Positions 1 to 6,009 are shown, counted from the stretch's first letter. The stretch: 7,378 nt of DNA from Cypionkella sp. (GCA_023255415.1 JALRIN010000062.1:1-7378); one strand, 5' to 3'. Translations and numbers: made by a program. Notes: generated from the sequence alone by a model not told the origin.

Positions 1-16
1 TCCCGCATGGATTCGT

Positions 17-637
17 ATGGTAACCAATTGTTTTCACTCAGAAATCCCAAAACAGCATAGTGCTGTGTCGCTGAGTGCAGACCAAATTGGTCATAGTTCT
101 GTTCTCAGAGCTATTTCCTTCGCAGGCTATCCACGCTTATCCTCGCGCAAAGTTTCACGACCAGAACTGGATACCGCCTTGAAGAACGAAAAAATCTACA
201 GTGTTTTCGGTCAGTTGCTGGTCTTTGCAATCTTGGTTTTGATCGTATTTTCGCTCTATTGGGGTTGGATTAGCCTTGTGCAAATGGCGCGCACTGTTGT
301 TCCAGACCCTTTTTCGTTTCTGCTGGCGCTTGCAGCCTGTGCAGGTTTGGTTCTTGCAGCAAGGTCGAATGTCTCCTTATCGCTGATCCTTATCTTGCTT
401 CTTGCAGCCCTAAACCGTCTATACCTTACTGAAACCCATCAGGCCTTTGGCTGGATTGCCTTGTTCTTGGCTGTTTTCATCACGCTTGGCGAACTGTCAG
501 AAAAGGTGAAATGGGTAAGAGATCGATTTCCAAAGGTTCTGATGATTGTCTTAGGCATCGCTTTCCTTGGTCCAGTCGCGGTAATCGTCAAGGTTCTGAG
601 CGTTTTACGGATTATTCCTACTTCGACAAAGGACTGA
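17..637 (+). CDS. Unrecognised multi-span membrane protein (206 aa from the first ATG, possibly 152 aa)
   Basis: I do not recognise the family. With M1 at base 17, residues 1-55 are polar, partly encoded by the repeat arm, and do not look like a natural N-terminus. From about residue 60 the protein is strongly hydrophobic, with segments near 61-88, 98-115, 118-136, 143-160 and 173-196, so four or five membrane spans. The basic patch between the last two (KVKWVRDRFPK) suggests a cytoplasmic loop. No catalytic motif, signal peptide cleavage site or cysteine pattern is visible. The start is uncertain: no Shine-Dalgarno precedes ATG 17, and an in-frame TTG at 179 would give 152 residues beginning just before the first span. 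That TTG overlaps the TGA (180-182) of a 35-codon frame opened by the GTG at 75 in the repeat arm, so coupled translation is possible. It converges on the integrase, 21 bp apart, and looks like cargo of the same AT-richer island. Confidence 0.6.
   Translation: MVTNCFHSEIPKQHSAVSLSADQIGHSSVLRAISFAGYPRLSSRKVSRPELDTALKNEKIYSVFGQLLVFAILVLIVFSLYWGWISLVQMARTVVPDPFSFLLALAACAGLVLAARSNVSLSLILILLLAALNRLYLTETHQAFGWIALFLAVFITLGELSEKVKWVRDRFPKVLMIVLGIAFLGPVAVIVKVLSVLRIIPTSTKD
28..89 (+). repeat. Left arm of a perfect 62-bp inverted repeat
   Basis: This segment is the exact reverse complement of 1850-1911; bases 27 and 90 no longer match their partners. Inside it are two nested dyads: a 7-bp outer pair (CACTCAG at 35-41 with CTGAGTG at 71-77) and a 6-bp inner pair (ACAGCA at 52-57 with TGCTGT at 61-66, three-base loop). 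Bases 75-89 repeat the first five codons of the integrase (GTG CAG ACC AAA TTG), and the rest repeats its upstream region. This arm therefore looks like a copied integrase 5' end placed in front of the membrane-protein gene. A CATAGT at 56-61 resembles a -10 box, so the arm may carry a promoter pointing inward. I checked both arms base by base; the function is inference. Confidence 0.93.
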
Positions 638-1432
638 CGGGCCATTGTCCTGCGTGCATCATGAAGTTGCCAGAAGTCTCATCCATTTATGCATGATTTC
701 AATAGGATACCCATTTCCGTAGCCTTGCCCAACGCCTTCACTTGTCCATCCTCCAATTTGATCCATAATATCAGATGGGCATTCCACGGCTCTAAGCCTG
801 TCACGTATTGAGTGTCGGACGCTATGCATTGAACAACCCTTTGGAACAAAGTCGTTCAACCACTTGTTCAAGCCTGCACTTGCAGAATTCGCATTCGTAG
901 TCCTGCCCTTATTGTAACGAGGAAACGCAAACGTCGAAGCAGGTGAACTATCCATTACCTGCTTCGCAGCCCAAAGGGATGCACCCACCAACGGCACCGC
1001 CCTTTTGCTGCTATCGGTTTTCAGGGATCGCCATGGATGTGGTTGGATCATGACATGTGGGATTTCGGCGTTCAGATCGTGAAAATCGGATTTGATCAGC
1101 CCCGCTGCTTCTCCAAGCCTTAGCCCTGTGTCTGAGACCAAAGCAATCGGCCATCTAATTTCATCATCCTTGGCACGACAGGCGGCTTGGACCTTTCGAA
1201 TGGCTGCAAGCGGTATAGGTTGTCTTTCTACTACACCAGCTGCACGATCAAAGTAGACGCCTATAAAGGGGTTTTTCATCTCGATAGCATGTTCGGAAAT
1301 CGCAAAATTGATGATCGCGTTTACGTGCGAAAAGTTCCGCGTAATCGTCGAACCTGCGTGACCAAGTTCAAGAAGATGGTCACGAAATCTCAGAGCATCT
1401 GCACGGGCATAATGGTTGATCGGTTTCTCACT

Positions 1433-1435
1433 TCA
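1433..1435 (-). other. Premature in-frame TGA within the integrase
   Basis: Read on the minus strand, the bases TCA give TGA. The frame before it (from 1864) and after it (to 659) is the same, so this is a nonsense change and not a frameshift. It falls in the linker before the core-binding domain, where the family usually shows a small or charged residue ahead of a 'KPI..Y.R.DA' stretch. No selenocysteine insertion context is expected in an integrase. Confidence 0.9.
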
Positions 1436-1841
1436 CGCTGCAACAAGATAAGCCGTTGATCGATCTGCCGCCCTTTTGAAGGTAGGTGGCCGCCCTTTTC
1501 CCTTCTGTTGAATGTAAAGGTCTCTAGCCTCTGAAATGGTGATAGCAGCTACCAAGGCGGGCATAGCAGTGCCTTGCAGCGCAATCATCGCATTGGGCGC
1601 TATCGCACCGCTCATGACCCGTAGATCATGTCCAATCGCTTCTATGCGTGTCAGGCGCATGTTTGCCCAATATGACTCAAGTTGGGCCGATGCGATGGTT
1701 GCAAGCTTACGAGCTTCTACAGGCGATGAGGTTCCAAGTGCGCGAACTATGCGAGGAACAGTGTAGTGATCTTGAAGATCAATTGGGACACGGCGCGAAA
1801 AGTAGAATCTACCGTCGCGGATGAAAGTATGGTGGAGTTTT

Positions 1842-1862
1842 TTGGTCTGCAATTTGGTCTGC
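1842..1862 (-). repeat. 9-bp tandem direct repeat at the integrase start
   Basis: CAGACCAAA occurs twice, 12 bp apart (minus strand 1862-1854 and 1850-1842), giving the residues QTKLQTKK at the start of the integrase. The inner end of the 62-bp inverted repeat falls at the first base of the second copy, so this repeat could mark the breakpoint at which the arm was copied. Confidence 0.75.
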
Positions 1863-1911
1863 ACTCAGCGACACAGCACTATGCTGTTTTGGGATTTCTG
1901 AGTGAAAACAA
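1850..1911 (-). repeat. Right arm of the 62-bp inverted repeat (integrase 5' region)
   Basis: Exact reverse complement of 28-89. On the minus strand it ends with the first five codons of the integrase (GTG at 1864-1862) and otherwise covers its upstream region. It carries the same nested dyads: 7-bp pair at 1862-1868 and 1898-1904, 6-bp pair at 1873-1878 and 1882-1887. The dyads could be operator or recombinase arm-binding sites near attP, as is common next to int genes, but no core site can be assigned. Right flank (1912 onward) and left flank (before 28) show no target-site duplication. Confidence 0.93.
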
Positions 1912-1923
1912 GTGGATGACCGA

Positions 1924-1942
1924 TGAGCCCTAGCAGGACTCA
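1924..1942 (-). terminator. Short hairpin downstream of tRNA-Ala, possible terminator
   Basis: TGAGCCC (1924-1930) pairs with GGACTCA (1936-1942), seven pairs including one wobble, around a five-base loop. It starts 8 bp beyond the CCA end of the tRNA. No T-run follows on the minus strand, so a terminator role is only plausible; it may equally be a processing structure or chance. Confidence 0.35.
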
Positions 1943-1950
1943 AAGGAATT

Positions 1951-2026
<76 letters not shown>

Positions 2027-2059
2027 ATCCTTATCCGACGTTGGGCGCGCCGTGAGCGT

Positions 2060-2088
2060 TGTTTAGGGGAGGGCGCGAGGCGGTGCAA
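2060..2088 (-). promoter_or_regulatory. Weak candidate promoter for tRNA-Ala
   Basis: On the minus strand TTGCAC (2088-2083) and TAAACA (2065-2060) are separated by 17 bp, and the expected start would lie about 27 nt before the mature tRNA. Neither box is close to consensus (4 of 6 and 3 of 6). The tRNA could instead be read through from the FYDLN gene upstream. Confidence 0.22.
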
Positions 2089-2126
2089 GGGAAAAATGCA
2101 AGCTTTTCGCGCCCTTCTCAAAGCTG

Positions 2127-2465
2127 TTAGACGTCTTCCTCGTTGCTGGCCACATCGGCCAGATCATCAAGCGAGACGGTATCGTCTGCGTCATCTTCCA
2201 GAAGCTCGTCATCCAGATCTGCGTCGTCGGATTCGTCAGCGACCAACAGATCATCGTCGGCATCCAGATCATCGACCAGAACGGCGTCATCGTCTTTTTC
2301 TGGCTGCACCCGGCTGATCACGGCGGCAGCCATCTTGCGGCGGGCCGATTCGATATCAACGACTTCGCCCGTATAGGGGCTGACGATAGGCGTGCGGTTC
2401 AGGTCGTAAAAGCGCTTGCCGGTTGTCGGGCAAATGCGCTTGGTTCCCCATTCTGCCAAAGGCAT
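2127..2465 (-). CDS. TIGR02300 / FYDLN-type acidic protein
   Basis: A 112-aa protein of the alphaproteobacterial TIGR02300 (FYDLN acid domain) family, function unknown. Residues 5-35 form the conserved head: WGTKR (6-10), Cys12, the signature FYDLN (19-23) and VSPYTGE (28-34). In some family members the head looks like a zinc ribbon with Cys pairs; here Cys12 is the only cysteine, so metal binding by that route is unlikely (inference). Residues 57-112 are almost entirely Asp, Glu, Leu, Val and Ala, a disordered acidic tail. No membrane span or signal peptide. The start is supported by AAAGGGG about 5 nt before the ATG. The tRNA-Ala gene follows 100 bp downstream on the same strand, and the hydrolase gene lies divergently upstream. 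Confidence 0.9.
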   Translation of the reverse strand: MPLAEWGTKRICPTTGKRFYDLNRTPIVSPYTGEVVDIESARRKMAAAVISRVQPEKDDDAVLVDDLDADDDLLVADESDDADLDDELLEDDADDTVSLDDLADVASNEEDV

Positions 2466-2486
2466 GGTATCCCCTTTATTCAGGCG

Positions 2487-2503
2487 GGCCCCAAGGCGGG
2501 GCC
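2487..2503. other. GC hairpin in the leader of the FYDLN gene
   Basis: GGCCCC (2487-2492) and GGGGCC (2498-2503) form a six-pair stem with a five-base loop, about 22 bp before the FYDLN start codon. It is in the divergent spacer and could be an operator or an mRNA leader structure; there is no supporting evidence beyond the symmetry. Confidence 0.35.
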
Positions 2504-2544
2504 ATCAATTCAGAATGCAGTCGCTTGCCATAAGACCGCCCGAG

Positions 2545-2550
2545 TGTCAA
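2545..2550 (-). promoter_or_regulatory. Possible -35 box for the FYDLN gene
   Basis: The minus strand reads a perfect TTGACA in the 131-bp divergent spacer, about 80 bp upstream of the start codon. The sequence at the normal -10 distance (CAAGCG with a 17-bp spacer) is poor, so the call is weak. Confidence 0.25.
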
Positions 2551-2608
2551 AGGCTTTTCGAAGCGGTTGCGGCTGTCTTGCAGATAGCTATGCTGAATGC
2601 TCCTGTCC

Positions 2609-2613
2609 AGAGG
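2609..2613 (+). promoter_or_regulatory. Ribosome binding site favouring the second ATG of the hydrolase
   Basis: AGAGG lies four bases ahead of ATG 2618, whereas ATG 2597 has no purine-rich stretch in front of it. This decides the start chosen for the YgjP-like gene. Confidence 0.5.
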
Positions 2614-2617
2614 CCCC

Positions 2618-3322
2618 ATGCTGCTGATCCCCGGTTCTCCCCCGCTTTCTATCGCGATCCGGCGCTCGGCGCAGGCGCGGCGGTTTTCGCTGCGCATCAG
2701 TCAGACCACGGGGCAGGTATCGCTGACACTGCCAACCCGCGCCCGCGAGGCCGAAGCCTTGGCCTTTGCCCGCGCACAAGAGGGCTGGATCAGGGCGGCC
2801 TTGGCGCGATTGCCGCAGGTGGTGGCTGTGGGCCTGGGCACGCAGATCCCTTTCGAGGGGCGTCTGCTGACCCTGACTTCGGCACCGGGGCGGTCGGTGC
2901 GCCAAGACGGCGATCTTTTGCTGGTGCCGGGTGCGCCTGACCGCGTGGCGGCGCGTGTGGCGGCCTATCTGAAGGTGCGGGCGCGTGACCGGCTTGTCGC
3001 GGCTTCGGATCACTACGCCACCCAGATCGGCCGCCGCGTGGCACAGGTCAGCCTGCGCGACACCCGTTCGCGCTGGGGGTCTTGTACCTCGCAGGGGGCT
3101 TTGATGTATTCTTGGCGGCTGATTATGGCGCCGCCGCGCGTGCTGGACTATGTCGCGGCGCATGAGGTGGCGCATATGCTGGAAATGAACCACTCGCCGC
3201 GGTTTTGGGCCGTGGTCGAGCGGCTTTTCCCGCAGTGGCAGGTCGAGCGGGCTTGGCTGAAACGCGAAGGCCATGCGCTGCAAACGATCCGCTTTGAGAC
3301 CGAGGCCTTCGAGGGGGATTGA
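2618..3322 (+). CDS. YgjP/SprT-like (DUF45, M48-type) zinc metal-dependent hydrolase
   Basis: A 234-aa protein from ATG 2618 (241 aa if ATG 2597 is used). The C-terminal half is the YgjP-gluzincin domain: RWGSC at 152-156, then the zinc motif HEVAH at 182-186 (His182, His186 ligands, Glu183 general base) and a third ligand His192 in NHSPRFW, followed by an FP near 204-205. The N-terminal ~110 residues form the usual beta-rich section (RRSAQARRFSLRIS at 16-29). No signal peptide or membrane segment, so cytoplasmic. The fold is that of a zinc peptidase, but substrates of YgjP proteins are largely undefined, so I do not assign a reaction. It is divergent from the FYDLN gene and followed by the GntR gene, whose ATG lies 32 bp after its stop, which suggests co-transcription. 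Length and motifs are normal for the family. Confidence 0.9.
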   Translation: MLLIPGSPPLSIAIRRSAQARRFSLRISQTTGQVSLTLPTRAREAEALAFARAQEGWIRAALARLPQVVAVGLGTQIPFEGRLLTLTSAPGRSVRQDGDLLLVPGAPDRVAARVAAYLKVRARDRLVAASDHYATQIGRRVAQVSLRDTRSRWGSCTSQGALMYSWRLIMAPPRVLDYVAAHEVAHMLEMNHSPRFWAVVERLFPQWQVERAWLKREGHALQTIRFETEAFEGD

Positions 3323-3354
3323 CCGCGGGGCCAAGTCGGTGCTTGGCTGTGCGC

Positions 3355-4005
3355 ATGCCGATCATTCCGCGCCTTGCAGATCCCAACGCCGCCGCCCACG
3401 AGCGGCTTTATCGCAGCCTGCGGATGCAGGTGATGCATGGCGAATTGGCGCCGGGGCAGGCGATGACGATTCGCGGCATTGCCGAACAATTTGGCGTCTC
3501 GATGACGCCTGCGCGCGATGCGGTGCGGCGTTTGGTGGCCGAGGGCGCCTTTACCATGTCGTCCTCGGGGCGGGTTTCAACCCCAGAGCTGACGCCCGAG
3601 CGCATCGAAGAGCTGGCGGTGATCAGGTCACTGCTGGAACCCGAGATGGCCAGTCGCGCGCTGCCACGCGCGCATTTCGCCCTGATCGACCGGCTGGCGG
3701 CGATCAATGCGTTGAACCAAGAAGCCGTGATGAATCAAGATGCTGTGGGCTACGTCCGCACCAATCTGGAATTTCACCGCACGCTTTATCTGCGCGCACA
3801 AACGCCCGCGATGCTTGCGATGTGCGAAACGGTTTGGTTGCAGCTGGGTCCCACCATGCGCGCGCTTTACCAAAAGCTGCGCCGCCGCGAGGTGCCGCAG
3901 CACCACCGGATGATTCTGGCGGCGCTGCGCGCTGGCGATGACCCGGGTTTGCGGCTGGCGGTGCGCACCGATGTGACCCAAGGCCTGCGGCATCTGGCGT
4001 CATAA
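3355..4005 (+). CDS. GntR-family (FCD subfamily) transcriptional regulator
   Basis: A 216-aa DNA-binding regulator. The winged helix-turn-helix covers about residues 14-77 (HERLYRSLRMQVMHGELAPG, then MTIRGIAEQFGVSMTPARDAVRRLVAEGAF, then the wing SSSGRVSTPEL). The rest (about 82-212) is a helical FCD ligand domain: IRSLLEPEMASRAL at 90-103, FHRTLY with His141, and QHHRMILAAL with His183/184. Many FCD proteins hold a metal through three His and one acidic residue. In the last helix, where another His is often found, I see Asp206 (RTDV), so the metal site may differ here (inference). Start chosen at ATG 3355 because MPIIPRL begins family-like sequence; an open frame also exists from TTG 3319, overlapping the hydrolase stop, but the added residues look non-conserved. 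The gene ends in a hairpin against lpdA. The regulated genes and effector cannot be read from the window. Confidence 0.88.
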   Translation: MPIIPRLADPNAAAHERLYRSLRMQVMHGELAPGQAMTIRGIAEQFGVSMTPARDAVRRLVAEGAFTMSSSGRVSTPELTPERIEELAVIRSLLEPEMASRALPRAHFALIDRLAAINALNQEAVMNQDAVGYVRTNLEFHRTLYLRAQTPAMLAMCETVWLQLGPTMRALYQKLRRREVPQHHRMILAALRAGDDPGLRLAVRTDVTQGLRHLAS

Positions 4006-4024
4006 GGCCCGCCTGCGCGGGCCT
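4005..4024. terminator. GC-rich hairpin between convergent GntR and lpdA genes
   Basis: AGGCCCGC (4005-4012) pairs perfectly with GCGGGCCT (4017-4024) around a four-base loop. It begins at the last base of the GntR stop codon and ends 9 bp before the lpdA stop. Placed between convergent genes, it could serve both, though neither side has a T-run. Confidence 0.6.
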
Positions 4025-4033
4025 AAGCCGGGC

Positions 4034-5422
4034 CTAGGCGTGGATGGCGCCGTCACCACAAGCAAGCGCTGCTTCGCGCACGGCCTCGCTATAGGTGGGG
4101 TGCGCATGGCAGGTCAGCGCCAAGTCTTGGGCCGAGGCGCCAAATTCCATCGCCACACAGACCTCGTGAATCAGATCGCCTGCGGCGGGGCCGATGATGT
4201 GGCAGCCCAGAATCCGATCGGTCGCGGCATCTGCCAGCAGTTTGACAAAGCCCTCAGCCTGAAACACCGCCTTGGCGCGGGCGTTGCCCATGAAGGGGAA
4301 TTTGCCAACCTTATAGGCGCGGCCTGCTTCTTTCAGCTGTTCTTCTGTCGCGCCAACCGAGGCCACTTCGGGGCTGGTGTAGACCACGCCGGGGATGACG
4401 TTATAATTCACATGACCGGCTTTGCCCGCCATAATCTCGGCCAGCGCCATGCCTTCGTCTTCGGCCTTATGTGCCAGCATCGGGCCAACAACAGCGTCGC
4501 CAATCGCATACAAGCCTTTGATATTGGTTGCAAAATGCGCATCAGTTTTCACTTGGCCGCGCGGCAAGATCTCGACCCCAAGCGCTTCAAGCCCAAGGCC
4601 TGCGGTAAAGGCTTTGCGCCCGGTGGCGACCAGAACGCAATCGGCGTCCAGGCTTGCGTCGCTGTCGTCTTTGCGCAGCTTGTAGCTGACCTTGGCCTTG
4701 CCATTTTTAACCTCGACGCCTTGGACAGCGGCGCCAAGGATAAACTTAAAGCCTTGTTTTGTCAGAATTCTTTGGAAGTTTTTCGCAACTTCGCCGTCCA
4801 TCCCGGGGGTGATGGTGTCAAGATATTCGATGACCGTCACTTCGCTGCCCAGACGCGCATAGACCGACCCCATTTCCAGCCCGATCACGCCGGCACCGAT
4901 CACCACCATGGATTTCGGGATTTTCTTCAAGGTCAGCGCGCCGGTCGAGGTGACGACGGTTTCCTCGTCCACCGCAATTCCGGGCAAGGTTGCAGGCTCT
5001 GACCCGGTTGCAATGACGATGTTTTTCGCCTCATGTAGGTCATCACCGACCTTTACCTGACCGGGGGCGGTGATGCTGGCCCAGCCCTTGATCCAAGTTA
5101 CCTTGTTCTTTTTAAACAGAAATTCGATACCCTTGGTGTTGCCGTCGACAACCTCTTGCTTATAGGCCTGCATCTGGTTCCAATCGACCGAGGGCGCGTT
5201 GCCCTTCAGGCCCATCTTGGCAAAATTATGCTCTGCCTCGTGCAGCGAATGGGTGGCGTGCAGCATCGCCTTGGAGGGGATGCAGCCCACATTCAGGCAG
5301 GTGCCGCCAAGGGTTTCGCGGCCCTCGACCACGGCGACCTTGAGGCCCAGTTGGGCGGCGCGGATGGCACAAACATAGCCGCCGGGGCCCGCGCCGATGA
5401 TGATTGCGTCAAAACTTGCCAT
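4034..5422 (-). CDS. lpdA: Dihydrolipoyl dehydrogenase (E3)
   Basis: A 462-aa flavoprotein disulfide reductase of normal E3 length. It reoxidises the dihydrolipoyl group of E2 and passes electrons through FAD to NAD+, completing the 2-oxo acid dehydrogenase cycle in the cytoplasm. Visible motifs in order: FAD-binding GAGPGG (10-15), redox disulfide CLNVGC (Cys42, Cys47) in GGTCLNVGCIPSK, ATGSEP (138-143), NAD-binding GAGVIG (176-181) followed by Glu183, second FAD motif LYAIGDAV (304-311), and the catalytic pair His441/Glu446 in HAHPTYSE. All key residues are intact. The start is supported by AAAGGA about 6 nt before the ATG. It is the last gene of the odhB-MAPEG-lpdA row, which points to service in the 2-oxoglutarate dehydrogenase complex; E3 can also be shared with other complexes. 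Confidence 0.98.
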   Translation of the reverse strand: MASFDAIIIGAGPGGYVCAIRAAQLGLKVAVVEGRETLGGTCLNVGCIPSKAMLHATHSLHEAEHNFAKMGLKGNAPSVDWNQMQAYKQEVVDGNTKGIEFLFKKNKVTWIKGWASITAPGQVKVGDDLHEAKNIVIATGSEPATLPGIAVDEETVVTSTGALTLKKIPKSMVVIGAGVIGLEMGSVYARLGSEVTVIEYLDTITPGMDGEVAKNFQRILTKQGFKFILGAAVQGVEVKNGKAKVSYKLRKDDSDASLDADCVLVATGRKAFTAGLGLEALGVEILPRGQVKTDAHFATNIKGLYAIGDAVVGPMLAHKAEDEGMALAEIMAGKAGHVNYNVIPGVVYTSPEVASVGATEEQLKEAGRAYKVGKFPFMGNARAKAVFQAEGFVKLLADAATDRILGCHIIGPAAGDLIHEVCVAMEFGASAQDLALTCHAHPTYSEAVREAALACGDGAIHA

Positions 5423-5453
5423 GGGTTTTCCTTTGGTATCTTTGCGGAGGGTT

Positions 5454-5478
5454 CGCGTAGTTTTTCCGTAGCTACGCG
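5454..5478 (-). other. Hairpin in the spacer ahead of lpdA
   Basis: CGCGTAG (5454-5460) pairs with CTACGCG (5472-5478), and a 10-bp palindrome CGTAGCTACG overlaps its right arm (5467-5476), so two alternative foldings exist. It lies in the 61-bp gap between the MAPEG stop and the lpdA start. It could act as an mRNA-processing or attenuation element within an operon, or as a weak terminator; no T-run follows on the minus strand. Confidence 0.4.
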
Positions 5479-5483
5479 CGAAT

Positions 5484-5879
5484 TCAGATCAGAGCCGCCA
5501 CCAGCATAGTCAAAGTGGCGAAAAAGCCCACCGCCCAGATCGCTGAACGCCACGGCGCCCAGCCGAAATAGTAGGCGGGCACATAAAGGACGCGGGCGGC
5601 GAGGTAGCTATAGGCGGCGGTTTGGGTAGTGGCGGTGGATTGGTTAGAAAGGCTGACGACCAAGACGGCGATGGTAAAGAGGATCAGCGATTCGAAGTGA
5701 TTGTTCAGCGCGCGTTGCAGGCGGGCGGTGGTTTTTGTGAGCGGGCGGCTGGGGGGCAGATCGCGTGGCGAGGAGGTGTATTTGGCGGTCAGTTCAAGGT
5801 TCGCGGGGATCGCGAAGAGGGTGAACTGCACGGCTTGCAGCAGGGCCGCGAGGGTGAGGGCGGTGAGTTCGGGGGTCAT
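5484..5879 (-). CDS. MAPEG-family membrane protein
   Basis: A 131-aa integral membrane protein with four hydrophobic segments (about 5-27, 61-80, 87-106, 111-131), the usual size and topology of the MAPEG family (membrane-associated eicosanoid and glutathione metabolism proteins). The family motif is visible as RLQRALNNHFESL (53-65), with the Asn pair and Glu expected near the glutathione site, and the ARVLYVPAYYFG stretch (95-106) matches the third helix of bacterial members. Bacterial MAPEG proteins are mostly uncharacterised, so glutathione transferase activity is not assigned. It lies between odhB and lpdA on the same strand, 179 bp after odhB and 61 bp before lpdA. The Shine-Dalgarno before ATG 5879 is poor (GTGAAAAA), so translation may be modest or the start may differ. 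Confidence 0.88.
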   Translation of the reverse strand: MTPELTALTLAALLQAVQFTLFAIPANLELTAKYTSSPRDLPPSRPLTKTTARLQRALNNHFESLILFTIAVLVVSLSNQSTATTQTAAYSYLAARVLYVPAYYFGWAPWRSAIWAVGFFATLTMLVAALI

Positions 5880-5935
5880 TTTTTCACGATACCCATTGGA
5901 TCGAAACCTTGTCTTTCACCATTCCGGTTGTCTAC

Positions 5936-5941
5936 CGTCAA
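5936..5941 (-). promoter_or_regulatory. Possible -35 box ahead of the MAPEG-lpdA pair
   Basis: TTGACG on the minus strand lies after the odhB hairpin and 57 bp before the MAPEG start. The hexamer at a 17-bp spacing (TGAAAG, 5918-5913) is a poor -10. An internal promoter here would make sense if the hairpin at 6010-6051 stops odhB transcription, but the sequence support is weak. Confidence 0.22.
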
Positions 5942-6009
5942 TCATTGCCACCTGAGGAGCCTTTGCTTGTCTGGTTTGAATATCCATCGCCTGGTCCCCG
6001 AAATAGCAT

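Larger units (their letters stand above)
659..1864 (-). pseudogene. Tyrosine recombinase (phage-type integrase) interrupted by one in-frame TGA
   Basis: One reading frame of 402 codons, broken only by TGA at 1433-1435. The upstream part (1433-1864, 143 aa) has the N-terminal module typical of Rhodobacterales phage integrases (RDGRFYFSRRVP, DUF6538-like). The codons directly after the stop (SEKPINHYARADALRFRDHL, then about 32 further codons to 1280) continue the SAM-like core-binding domain without a gap. The catalytic domain is complete in 659-1279. In whole-gene numbering I see Arg249 (TGLRLGEAAGL), the beta-hairpin Lys282 (LKT), His347-Arg350 (HSVRH), Trp373 (IGGW) and the likely nucleophile Tyr382 (GQGYG). 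A TGA lies directly upstream in frame, so GTG 1864 is the earliest start; no good Shine-Dalgarno is visible. Known role of the family: site-specific integration and excision of prophages or islands, often at tRNA genes, which fits the tRNA 87 bp away. One base change (for example CGA or GGA to TGA) or a sequencing error would explain the stop. An internal start at ATG 1279 would give a 206-aa catalytic fragment. Confidence 0.88.

Noticed and set aside
1..60. Possible C-terminal end of an upstream gene (frame 1, stop TAG at 58-60)
   Set aside because: Only 19 codons are visible, part of them inside the repeat arm, so nothing distinguishes it from a chance open frame.
1280..1435. Frameshift or insertion between two integrase pieces
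   Set aside because: Both pieces are in the same frame (1864 and 1279 differ by 195 codons), and the intervening codons encode normal integrase sequence; only one stop codon breaks it.
1433..1435. Selenocysteine reading of the TGA
   Set aside because: Integrases are not selenoproteins, and there is no redox motif at this position.
1187..1459. Plus-strand open frame opposite the integrase interruption
   Set aside because: The minus strand reads continuous core-binding domain through this stretch apart from the TGA, so the plus frame is a shadow.
28..1911. Classical insertion sequence with terminal inverted repeats
   Set aside because: No target-site duplication flanks the arms, no DDE transposase is present, and one arm is simply the integrase 5' end.
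2588..3334. Minus-strand open frame opposite the YgjP-like gene (248 codons)
   Set aside because: Arg/Pro/His-rich shadow with no motif; the plus strand carries HEVAH and RWGSC.
4040..5002. Long plus-strand open frame opposite lpdA (320 codons)
   Set aside because: Shadow of the E3 gene; the composition is typical of a reversed frame and every E3 motif is on the minus strand.
5916..5987. Minus-strand 23-codon frame in the odhB-MAPEG spacer
   Set aside because: No convincing ribosome binding site and no recognisable motif; too short to support without conservation data.
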